Assembly: GCF_019947135.1 (NCBI RefSeq)
Contig: NZ_JAGSHT010000003.1
Coordinates: 186,001 to 250,000, forward strand
Direction: 5' to 3'
DNA from: Occultella gossypii
GTDB taxonomy: Bacteria > Actinomycetota > Actinomycetes > Actinomycetales > Beutenbergiaceae
Length of the DNA stretch: 64,000 nt
Part shown: one piece after another, positions 43,915-51,418 of the stretch
How positions within the stretch are numbered: the first letter of the stretch is position 1
How the letters are laid out: every line of letters begins with the position of its first letter
Made by a program: the position numbers and the translations under genes
The notes under the pieces: model-generated
The model's input: only the letters and a program-made list of their open reading frames with translations
Databases searched by the model: none
Told to the model about the DNA's origin: nothing

Positions 43915-45134
43915 CGCATCGCCGCCGCGCTGCCGGTGTGCAGCCGCGCCCGGATGAGCCGGCCCTGGTCGCCGCTCGCACCCGCCGCGTCGAACGGGGT
44001 GTGCAGCACCAGGGCCGCGGCGCCGGCCGCCCAGCGTTCGTCCGACCAGGACTCGACGGCGAACGGGAGGCTGCGGCGACCCGGCAGCAGGTGCCGGCGG
44101 AACGCCCGCTCGAACGACTCCTCCCAGTGCGGCCAGCAGTCCGTGCCCTCGCCGAGGACCACCACGATCTCGGGCGCCACGGTGTGCACCACCCCGGCGA
44201 GCGTGCGCCCGAGCAGGGCGCCCGCGTCGGCGAACACGGCCCTCGCGGCGGCGTCGCCTTCGTCGGCGGCCTGGCGGAGGGCCGCCTTGCCGCTGCGCGG
44301 ACCGATGGCGCCGGCCTCCCGCGCCGTGCGCACAAGTGCCTCGTCCCCGATGAAGGCCTCGAGGCAGCCGGTGTTGCCGCAGCCGCAGACCGGCCCGTCC
44401 GCCGCGACCGGGAAGTGGCCGATCTCGCCGGCGCCGCCGTCGGTGCCGCGGTGCAGGTTCCCGTCCACGACGATGCCGCAGCCGATGCCCCGGCCGATGG
44501 TCACGATGAGCGCGGAGTCGTGCGAACCCGCGGTGCCGTAGAGGCGTTCGGCCACGGCGAGGGTGTTCACGTCGTTGTCGACGAGCACCGGCAGATCGAG
44601 CTCGCGGCGCAGGAACGTGCCGACCGGGACCTCGCGCCAACCGAGCGTCGGTGCCTGCACCACCCCGCTGGCCTGATCGTCCACGGTGCCCGGCACGCCG
44701 ACGCCGATGCCGAGGAGCAGGCCGTCGTAGCGGTCGATCGCCGCGGCGAGCAGGCGGGCCAGCACGTCCAGGGCGTCGGGAGTGGAGGGGTCGAACGGTT
44801 CGTTGTGGATGTCCCGGACCGCGCCGTCGAGACCGACCTGGACCATCGTCACGTGATCCGCGGTGACCTTCGCGCCGATCGCCCCGACGCCGGCGCCGTC
44901 CACGAGGCCCAGCAGCTGCGCCGGCCGCCCGCCGCCGGAGGACACGACGTCCAGCTCGGTGATCACGCCGAGACTCAGGAGGGATTTGGTGACCTGGGTG
45001 ATGGTCGCGGGGCTGACCCGCAGGGCGCGGGCGAGTTGAGCGCGGGACATCGGTCCCTTGGCGCCCAACGCAGCGATGACACTCGCGGGCCCGAGCTCGC
45101 CGCGGTCCGGCAGTGACGTCCGTGTCCCAGTCAT
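43911..45134 (-). CDS. ROK-family transcriptional repressor of the alpha-glucoside operon
   Basis: 407 residues. N-terminal winged helix: GPMSRAQLARALRVSPATITQV; then the ROK sugar-kinase fold with GIGVGVPGTVDD, LVDNDVNTLAVAERLYG, and the zinc/ROK signature CGCGNTGCLEAFIG near residue 258. ROK repressors bind the operon sugar or its phosphate and release DNA. It is first gene in the operon (ROK, permease, permease, binding protein, GH31, GH13), so it is autoregulated if the site at 45154-45175 is its operator. Confidence 0.94.
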   Translation of the reverse strand: MTGTRTSLPDRGELGPASVIAALGAKGPMSRAQLARALRVSPATITQVTKSLLSLGVITELDVVSSGGGRPAQLLGLVDGAGVGAIGAKVTADHVTMVQVGLDGAVRDIHNEPFDPSTPDALDVLARLLAAAIDRYDGLLLGIGVGVPGTVDDQASGVVQAPTLGWREVPVGTFLRRELDLPVLVDNDVNTLAVAERLYGTAGSHDSALIVTIGRGIGCGIVVDGNLHRGTDGGAGEIGHFPVAADGPVCGCGNTGCLEAFIGDEALVRTAREAGAIGPRSGKAALRQAADEGDAAARAVFADAGALLGRTLAGVVHTVAPEIVVVLGEGTDCWPHWEESFERAFRRHLLPGRRSLPFAVESWSDERWAAGAAALVLHTPFDAAGASGDQGRLIRARLHTGSAAAMR

Positions 45135-45153
45135 GACACCTCTTCGTTCGTGA

Positions 45154-45175
45154 CTTAATTTAGACGCATACTAAG
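45154..45175. promoter_or_regulatory. AT-rich imperfect dyad upstream of the ROK gene, candidate operator
   Basis: CTTAATTTAG and CATACTAAG face each other (CTTA at 45154-45157, TAAG at 45172-45175), just 20 bp before the ROK start. It is the only strongly AT-rich stretch in the region; ROK/NagC operators are AT-rich dyads of about this length. Confidence 0.5.
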
Positions 45176-45334
45176 AGGCAGGATCGGGCTACGTCAACGG
45201 CTGTCACTCGTGAGACGCGAACTGGGTGAGCCAGTGCTCCTGGTCGCGCGGCCCGCCCTTGACCGTCGGCGGTCCGCACGGCTCGGGCCGACGCGACTCC
45301 GTTCGTGCGCTGGCACCGTTCGTAGGATGGGCCC

Positions 45335-45730
45335 GTGGCCGCCCGCATCCCGTCCGTTCGGACGCGCAGAGTGATCCAGGGCGTGTGGATCCTCGGGTTC
45401 GTCTTCGGCACGAGCACCCACGTCGTCGACCTGGTGGTCAGCGGAATGGACGTCTACGCGGGCTTTCCCACGGGGGTCCGCCTGTTCTGGACCTCCCTGA
45501 CGGTGCTGGATGCCGCCACGGTCGCGCTGATCGTGGTGCGACGGCGCGCAGGTGTGATTCTCGGCGTCGCCGTGATCCTCACCGACATCGCCGTGAACTG
45601 GACCTTGTTCGCCACGCGTGGCGGCTTGGCGCCCTTCGGTGTGGTCAACCAGGCCCTGTTCGCCGCGTTCATCCTGGCCACCATGCGCGTCCTGTGGACC
45701 TGGTTCGAGAGGCCACCGCCGGCCGAGTGA
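45335..45730 (+). CDS. Small integral membrane protein, unknown
   Basis: 131 residues. Four hydrophobic segments: VIQGVWILGFVFGTSTHVVDLV, LFWTSLTVLDAATVALIVV, AGVILGVAVILTDIAVNWTLF and ALFAAFILATMRVLWTWF. Charged residues flank them. The arrangement is a four-helix membrane protein with no domain I recognise. It stands alone between the sugar operon and the LQRTAGN gene. Confidence 0.75.
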   Translation: MAARIPSVRTRRVIQGVWILGFVFGTSTHVVDLVVSGMDVYAGFPTGVRLFWTSLTVLDAATVALIVVRRRAGVILGVAVILTDIAVNWTLFATRGGLAPFGVVNQALFAAFILATMRVLWTWFERPPPAE

Positions 45731-45820
45731 CGCCGGCACTGCTCGGCGCGCGGGGACCTGCCCCCGAGGCTGCCCGATCGGCCATCACCGTCTGCTTCGG
45801 CTGCTCGGTAGCATCGGTCG

Positions 45821-47065
45821 ATGGAACCGCGCCTGGTGCCTGCCCCGCCCGGTCGCTCCGGTCCGAGCCCGGCGCGGGTACCAGCCCGGCGTGACGCCGC
45901 GCCCCCCACGGCAGCACTGCCACGCGCACTGATCGGGCTGCAGCGGACCGCCGGCAACGCAGCCGTCGTGACCCTCGCCGCGACCCGGAACCCCGCGTCC
46001 GCGGCCGTGCAGCGGCAGAGCCGTCCACCGCATGCGGCTGCTGGTGGCACGTCGCCGGGCCCGGGCGGCACCTTCGCGCGAGCGCGCACCGCGGCCGCCT
46101 ACGTCGCGCTCGTCCGGGAGGCCGAGAGCCGATTGGCCGCCGCGGGTGTGTCCGCGATCGACGACCGGATCCAGGTCCTCTCCGGCATCTACTACGGCAC
46201 CGACTGGAGCCTGGACTACGAGGTCGAGGCCAGCCAGACGCGCAATCTCGCGTTCCAGGCGTACACAACCAGGGCCGGCCCGGGGGCCGACCCGCGACCG
46301 GTGCTGGGCACCTCGCTGTACACGGCCATCAAGGAGAGTCAGGACGTCCGGCACCCGGCCTTGGGCACCATCGATGCCGGGCACCTCATCATCGGCCTCA
46401 ATGCCCGGCAGAGCTGGACGTCGCGGTCGGTGAACGTGCCGACGCAGGGCGCGACCGGCCTGGAGATCACCACCTGGGTCGGCGATCTCGGCGGCGCGAC
46501 CGGGCAGCTCGCCCGGCGCCGGCTGCGCGTGCCGAGCACTCCCGCGTCCCGATACTTCAGCGGTCGTCGCGGAACGGACTATGGTGCCGACTCCAATCTC
46601 GAAGGTGACGTCGCGGCTTACGTCGTCGGGTCCGCGCCCGCCGCCACCGGCCCCGGGCAGATGGCCGTGCCGCCCGGTGGCGGCATCGCCGAGACCCTCG
46701 AGGTGTACTTCACCGCAGCCGGTGCCAGCACCGACCGCGCCACCCGGTTCCTGGAGATGCTCGGCGGCACGTTCACCGGTCCCACCCTGACGAACCGGGG
46801 TGCCGTGGAAGCGGCGATGGCCGGCAAGTTCCGCGACTTCAGCCGCTGGTACATGGGCATCCGGTACGGGCCCGACGTGGTCCGCCAGATCAACACGCTG
46901 CTCCCCGCGGCGGCCCAGGACGTCGCCGTCGAGTTCGTGGACTGGCTGCTCGCCAGGATCGTCGGGGGCCGGTCCGCGTCCGGAGGCGGATCCGCCAGCG
47001 GTGCCGCACCCGAACCCGACCTGATCGACAAGGCGCTCGACCTGGCCCGCAGCTGGGGCCTCTAA
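45821..47065 (+). CDS. Protein with LQRTAGN motif (eCIS/polymorphic-toxin type), unknown function
   Basis: 414 residues. Residues 36-65 contain ALIGLQRTAGNAAVVTLA and later AAVQRQS, the LQRxAGNxAV...QR motif found at the N-terminus of many DUF4157-type and extracellular contractile-injection-system cargo proteins. A Pro/Gly-rich linker follows. The body (about 90-380) has GTIDAGHLIIGLNARQ, EITTWVGDLGGATGQLA, GTDYGADSNLEGDVAAYVV and WYMGIRYGPDVVRQIN and no catalytic family I know. No signal peptide. No injection-system structural genes are in the window, so delivery, if any, must come from elsewhere. Confidence 0.72.
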   Translation: MEPRLVPAPPGRSGPSPARVPARRDAAPPTAALPRALIGLQRTAGNAAVVTLAATRNPASAAVQRQSRPPHAAAGGTSPGPGGTFARARTAAAYVALVREAESRLAAAGVSAIDDRIQVLSGIYYGTDWSLDYEVEASQTRNLAFQAYTTRAGPGADPRPVLGTSLYTAIKESQDVRHPALGTIDAGHLIIGLNARQSWTSRSVNVPTQGATGLEITTWVGDLGGATGQLARRRLRVPSTPASRYFSGRRGTDYGADSNLEGDVAAYVVGSAPAATGPGQMAVPPGGGIAETLEVYFTAAGASTDRATRFLEMLGGTFTGPTLTNRGAVEAAMAGKFRDFSRWYMGIRYGPDVVRQINTLLPAAAQDVAVEFVDWLLARIVGGRSASGGGSASGAAPEPDLIDKALDLARSWGL

Positions 47066-47176
47066 GGCTCGACGGCGCCGCTCGCCTCGGCCTCACGTGG
47101 GAACGACGGACCTTGCGCCGCAAGCGTGACCTTCTGCGCAGGCCCGCCCTCACTCCCGGGGCGGTCCACGGCACCG

Positions 47177-48199
47177 ATGCGTGCAAGGCTCGGGTACGTG
47201 TGCGACCAATCAACGCCGTTCGTGGGCGAGCCGGCCACCGATCCGGCGCGGCTGAGGACGCTGGCGGCCGCTGGTCTGCCAGCGACCGGGCGCTTTCTTC
47301 CCAAGGCCGGCTGGGTCAGCCGCGTGTGGGTCGGCGACGAGTACGTCGTACGACTGAACACCAACGGACAGTTCCGCGACGCGTATCGCCACGAGGCCAC
47401 CGTCGTCAGCCTGCTCGCCGGCAGCGCGGTTCCACACGCCCGGATGCTCGCCCACGGCGACGGCCCGGACGGGCCGTGGTACGTCTCCGAACGCCTGCCC
47501 GGCCGAACCCTGTACGAGGCATGGCCGGCCTCGGACTCGCCCACGCGCCAAGCAATGATCGAGAGCCTCGGCTCTGTGTTGCGCGCCCTTCACTCCATTC
47601 CTGTCCCGGCCGACCTGTTGCCGCCCTGGCTGGCCGAGGCGCTCGCTGGCAAGTCGTGGCCGGCGTTCCACCCACCCGTGGTGGGTGCGGCGCTCCAGCA
47701 GGTCGAGGCTGCCCGGCGACTGCCCGGTCATGACTCGCGCCTGCTCGCCGACGTCGCCGATTGGCTCCAGGAGCGGCTGGCGCTGTTCGCCGCCGACGAA
47801 CCCGTCCTCGTCCACGGTGACCTCCATGGATCCAACGTGATCGTCGACCAAGGACGCGTCACCGGTCTGATCGACTTCGCGGAGGCGTTGGCTCAGCCGG
47901 CGGATGTCGAGCTCGACACCATCCTGCGCTGGTGCGCGAACGCGCGGGAGTACCCACCCACCCCCGACGAGCGAGGGCTCGACGAGACCACCCTCACAGA
48001 GGTCCCGGGGTGGCTGCACGGCGCGTATCCGGAGCTGTTCGAGCGCGAGCACCTGCGCGAGCGGTTGAACTTCTACGACATGTACGTGGAGCTCGCGCTC
48101 TACTCACACCACCCCCAACGTGACGTACGCGAAGCGGCGCAGGACCGGATCGCTCGCCTGCTCTCCGGCCATAACCATCTGGATGGACTCGTCTGGTAG
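47177..48199 (+). CDS. Aminoglycoside-phosphotransferase-family kinase
   Basis: About 340 residues from the ATG at 47177 (an upstream ATG at 47126 lacks a ribosome site). The kinase core is intact: RLNTNGQFRDAYRHEATVVSLL, WYVSERLPGRTLYEAW, the catalytic loop LVHGDLHGSNVIVD near residue 225 and metal-binding Asp in VTGLIDFAEALAQPADVELD. This fold phosphorylates antibiotics, sugars, choline or other small alcohols; the substrate is not predictable. It precedes ku by about 130 bases. Confidence 0.88.
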   Translation: MRARLGYVCDQSTPFVGEPATDPARLRTLAAAGLPATGRFLPKAGWVSRVWVGDEYVVRLNTNGQFRDAYRHEATVVSLLAGSAVPHARMLAHGDGPDGPWYVSERLPGRTLYEAWPASDSPTRQAMIESLGSVLRALHSIPVPADLLPPWLAEALAGKSWPAFHPPVVGAALQQVEAARRLPGHDSRLLADVADWLQERLALFAADEPVLVHGDLHGSNVIVDQGRVTGLIDFAEALAQPADVELDTILRWCANAREYPPTPDERGLDETTLTEVPGWLHGAYPELFEREHLRERLNFYDMYVELALYSHHPQRDVREAAQDRIARLLSGHNHLDGLVW

Positions 48200-48329
48200 C
48201 GCGTCGTCTTCGCGACTACTCGGCCCCGGTACGTGTGCTCCCGCCTACTCTCCGGTGGCCAACGCCCGCGCCTGCCGCCACAGTGGCACTCGTAGGCCAG
48301 GACCCTCGAATGTGATGCGGAGGTGCGTG

Positions 48330-49325
48330 ATGGCGCGGTCGATTTGGACCGGTGCGCTGGCGTTCGGGTTGGTGAACGTGCCAGTCGGCCTGTACTCGGC
48401 CACCGAGGACAAGACGATCCACTTCCGCCAGTTCGCGAAGGGCACCTCCTCGCGGATCCGGTACAAGCGAGTCAACGAGGACACCGGCAGGGAGGTCGAC
48501 TACGACGACATCGTCAAGGGCTACGAGCTGGACAACGGGGAGTACGTGCTCCTCGACCCGGACGAGCTCGACGAGATCGCACCCGGCCGCTCCCGCACGA
48601 TCGACATCACCGACTTCGTCGATGCCGAGGACATCGATCCCATCCACTACCAGAAGACCTACTACCTGGCGCCGGCGAACGAGGCAGCCGAGCGAGCCTA
48701 CCGCCTGCTCACCGCCGCCATGGAGAAGACCGACCGGATCGCGGTCGCGAACTTCGTGATGCGCTCCAAGCAGTACCTGGCCGCCGTGCGCCCGCACAAC
48801 GGGGTCCTGACGCTGGAGACGATGTTCTTCGCCGACGAGATCCGCGACCCCAAGTCCGAACTGCCGCGCGTGCCGGCAGCGCGCAAGCCCGGCGACAAGG
48901 ACCTGAAGATGGCGACGTCGCTGATCGAGTCGATGACCTCGAAGTGGGACCCCGAGAACTACGTCGACACCTACCGGGAGAAGGTCCTCGACCTGGTGCA
49001 GGCCAAGGCCAAGGGTGAGGGCATCGTCACGGTGAGCGACGCCGAGGACGATGAGGGTGGCGGCGTCATCGATCTGATGGAGGCGCTGCGCAAATCGGTC
49101 GAAGCCTCCCGCCAGCACAAGGCCGGCAACCGCCACCAGGCCGGTGGGCTCGAACGCAAGAGCACCACGTCCTCCGACGCCCCGGACGTGTCGGCGAAGT
49201 CGAAGAAGGAGCTGTACGACCTCGCGAAGGACTACGGCGTCGACGGCCGGTCCCAGATGACCAAGGATGAGCTCGCAGACGCGATCACCGAGGCGGCCAA
49301 GACCCAGAAGAAGAAGGCCTCATGA
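48330..49325 (+). CDS. ku: Ku protein with C-terminal HeH/Rho_N-like domain
   Basis: 331 residues, longer than the minimal bacterial Ku (about 270-290). The core begins MARSIWTGALAFGLVNVPVGLYSAT and includes YKRVNEDTGREVDYDDIVKGY, YYLAPANEAAERAYRLL and ALRKSVEAS. The tail adds SKKELYDLAKDYGVDGRS then QMTKDELADAI, a helix-extended-helix DNA-binding motif like the Rho N-terminal or SAP fold. Ku rings bind broken DNA ends for non-homologous end joining. LigD is not in the window. Confidence 0.95.
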   Translation: MARSIWTGALAFGLVNVPVGLYSATEDKTIHFRQFAKGTSSRIRYKRVNEDTGREVDYDDIVKGYELDNGEYVLLDPDELDEIAPGRSRTIDITDFVDAEDIDPIHYQKTYYLAPANEAAERAYRLLTAAMEKTDRIAVANFVMRSKQYLAAVRPHNGVLTLETMFFADEIRDPKSELPRVPAARKPGDKDLKMATSLIESMTSKWDPENYVDTYREKVLDLVQAKAKGEGIVTVSDAEDDEGGGVIDLMEALRKSVEASRQHKAGNRHQAGGLERKSTTSSDAPDVSAKSKKELYDLAKDYGVDGRSQMTKDELADAITEAAKTQKKKAS

Positions 49326-49552
49326 CCAGCCAGTCCACCGCGACCACCACGGCCGCTCGCCCCTGTTGCGGGTCGGCGCACCTGCGCCACTGCCACGAGA
49401 CCTGGATCGTGCACACCGACGAGACCCAGTCCTGTTCCGATCCCGGCTGTGACACGCCCGGCGAGGGCCACGCGCTCATCCTGGTCTGCGCCGACCTGGA
49501 GCCGGTCTGCCGATGCCTGCCACCGGCCGAGTCCGGGCCGCAGGCCCCCTGA
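49322..49552 (+). CDS. Small cysteine-rich protein coupled to ku
   Basis: 76 residues; start ATG overlaps the ku stop (ATGA), so it is translated with Ku. Nine Cys residues: RPCCGSAH, RHCHETW, QSCSDPGC, DTPGEGHALILVCADL, EPVCRCLPP. Several may bind zinc, but no named zinc-finger pattern fits. Function unknown. Confidence 0.6.
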   Translation: MTSQSTATTTAARPCCGSAHLRHCHETWIVHTDETQSCSDPGCDTPGEGHALILVCADLEPVCRCLPPAESGPQAP

Positions 49553-49679
49553 GAGCCGGCGCCCTCGGGCGCTCGGCGCGCGCTCCGGTCGCGTTGCTGG
49601 CAGCCTCGGTACAGAGCCGGACGGCCTGCCGAGGCACTTCCCAGGTGCCCGCCGCCGGCAGGTGAGGGAGGTCGGTCCG

Positions 49680-49922
49680 ATGCCACGCGGAGACGTCGAG
49701 ACGTTCCACGACGACGGACAATGGAAGAACCGCCGCGAAGGAACCGAGAGGGCGTTCAGCACGCACAAGGACAGGAACGAAGCCGTGGCGATCGGGCGTG
49801 AGGAAGCACGCACCAGGGGCATCGACCACATCATCAGAGACCTCGACGGCACGATCGGCGAACGGTCCAGCTACGGACCCGATCCCCGCGACGGCCAGGT
49901 GCCCCGCGACATCCGGGGCTGA
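49680..49922 (+). CDS. DUF2188-like small protein
   Basis: 80 residues from the ATG at 49680. GDVETFHDDGQWKNRREGTER, then AFSTHKDRNEAVAIGREEAR and HIIRDLDGTIGERSSYGPDPR resemble DUF2188, a short alpha/beta family with the xV..dGgWaV.r.G..ra......taeA...are.A..... pattern. Function of the family is unknown. Confidence 0.7.
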   Translation: MPRGDVETFHDDGQWKNRREGTERAFSTHKDRNEAVAIGREEARTRGIDHIIRDLDGTIGERSSYGPDPRDGQVPRDIRG

Positions 49923-50063
49923 CCCGGCTCCCGCGAGGCACTCCGGACCGAATCGAGATCCCGAACTCAGTGGGTGGATGGACGTTGGTCGTCGGCTTCA
50001 CTGACTTCGGCGCCCACGGTCAGAGCCGTCCGGTTCCGCGCACCGGTCTGACATGATCGGCGC

Positions 50064-50393
50064 ATGATCGGCCGCATACTTTGCAGCATCGCCACGGTCG
50101 CAATGGTGCTTCTCGCTGCGGCTGGCGTTTGGCCTTGGTACCTGCGCCAGAGGGCACGCGATCTGTGCGCGGACGTCTGGTACACCGAAGGGTCGGCCGG
50201 GCGCAGAGTGATCGGCTTCCCACCGGAAGTGCATTGCTGGCAGAACGACGTGCACGAGATCGTCTACGACGGCGCCCAGTTCATGCCTGGCGTGATCGCG
50301 GCATCGGCCTGCCTGGTCGTACTCGCGGTTGCGTTCGGCACGCGGTCCCAATGGGTGTCCTCGCTGGGCAGCCGTCGAGCAGCGCGGACCTGA
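50064..50393 (+). CDS. Small two-span membrane protein, unknown
   Basis: 109 residues. Helix 1 at about 4-26 (RILCSIATVAMVLLAAAGVWPW) and helix 2 at about 76-93 (GVIAASACLVVLAVAFG). The extracytoplasmic loop between has three Cys (DLCADV, VHCWQND and nearby) and may be disulfide-bonded. No family recognised. The ATG is at 50064 with no strong ribosome site. Confidence 0.55.
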   Translation: MIGRILCSIATVAMVLLAAAGVWPWYLRQRARDLCADVWYTEGSAGRRVIGFPPEVHCWQNDVHEIVYDGAQFMPGVIAASACLVVLAVAFGTRSQWVSSLGSRRAART

Positions 50394-50527
50394 GAATGAC
50401 AGCCATCGGCCGAGGCGAGCGGGATCGACCGCACCGCAGTTGACCCAGAGGCTCCAGGAGCACTGGATCACCCGGAGTGCTCTGGGTCAGCGGGTGCGGT
50501 GGGCGTGACTCCAGGGTGCCCGCCGTG

Positions 50528-50545
50528 GCGCTTCCGCGGAAGCGC
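50528..50545. repeat. Dispersed palindrome, copy 5
   Basis: GCGCTTCCGCGGAAGCGC, 18-bp perfect palindrome, 3 bp after the panB stop codon (minus strand). Confidence 0.85.
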
Positions 50546-50548
50546 GCC

Positions 50549-51409
50549 TCACTCCCAGTACGCGTGCTCCCGCCCCGGGAACGTGCCACCCCGCACCTCG
50601 GCCGCATAGTCCGAAGCGGCCTTCTCGAGTTCCGCCCCGATCTGCGCGAACTGCTTCGCGAACCGCGGCGCCCAGCCGCCCATGCCGGCCATGTCCAGCC
50701 ACACCAGGACCTGCCCGTCGCAGGACGCGCCGGCGCCGATCCCGATGGTCGGGATCGCCAGGATCTCGGTGGCCCGGGCCGCGACCGGCGCGGGCACCAT
50801 CTCCAGCACCACCGCGAACGCACCGGCCGCCTGCAGGGCCAAGGCGTCCTCGCAGAGCAACTCGGCGGCGTCCTCGCCGCGGCCCTGCACGCGCTTGCCG
50901 CCGAGGACGTTCTCCGACTGCGGGGTGAAGCCGAGGTGCCCCATCACGGGGATGCCGGCGGAGGTGAGCAGTCGCACGTGCTCGGCGACCCGGGCGCCGC
51001 CCTCGAACTTCACGGCCTGTGCCCCGGTCTCCTTCATCATCCGTACCGCGGACGCGTGGGCCTGCGCGGGGCTGGCCTCGTAGGACCCGAACGGCAGGTC
51101 CGCCACCACCATCGCGCGCTTCGTCGCCCGGGTCACCGCGCGCGCCGCGGGGATGAGCTCGTCCATCGTCACCGGAATGGTGTTCGCGTGCCCGAGCATG
51201 TTGTCGCCCATGGAGTCGCCGACGAGCAGCATGTCGATCCCGGCGGCGTCGAAGATCCGCGCGGTCGGCGCGTCGTAGGCGGTCAGCATGGTCAGCCGTT
51301 CACCGGCCTCCTTCGCGGCCTGCACGTGTTGCACGCGCACCCGCCTGGGCTTGTCTCCTCCTACCGGGGGCAGTACGGACTTGGCCGGGGCAGGGGTCTC
51401 CTGTGACAT
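50549..51409 (-). CDS. panB: 3-methyl-2-oxobutanoate hydroxymethyltransferase
   Basis: 286 residues. First step of pantothenate synthesis: transfer of a hydroxymethyl group from methylene-THF to alpha-ketoisovalerate. Family motifs: MLTAYDAPTARIFDAAG, MLLVGDSMGDNMLGHANT, VVADLPFGSYE, KFEGGARVAEHVRLL and PVMGHLGFTPQS (metal-binding and catalytic Glu nearby). It starts 9 bases after the nadE stop, so the two are one operon. Confidence 0.96.
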   Translation of the reverse strand: MSQETPAPAKSVLPPVGGDKPRRVRVQHVQAAKEAGERLTMLTAYDAPTARIFDAAGIDMLLVGDSMGDNMLGHANTIPVTMDELIPAARAVTRATKRAMVVADLPFGSYEASPAQAHASAVRMMKETGAQAVKFEGGARVAEHVRLLTSAGIPVMGHLGFTPQSENVLGGKRVQGRGEDAAELLCEDALALQAAGAFAVVLEMVPAPVAARATEILAIPTIGIGAGASCDGQVLVWLDMAGMGGWAPRFAKQFAQIGAELEKAASDYAAEVRGGTFPGREHAYWE

Positions 51410-51418
51410 ACAGCCAGC

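Noticed and set aside
45821-47065. Calling an extracellular contractile injection system
   Set aside because: Only the LQRTAGN-motif protein is present; no sheath, tube, baseplate or AAA ATPase genes in the window.
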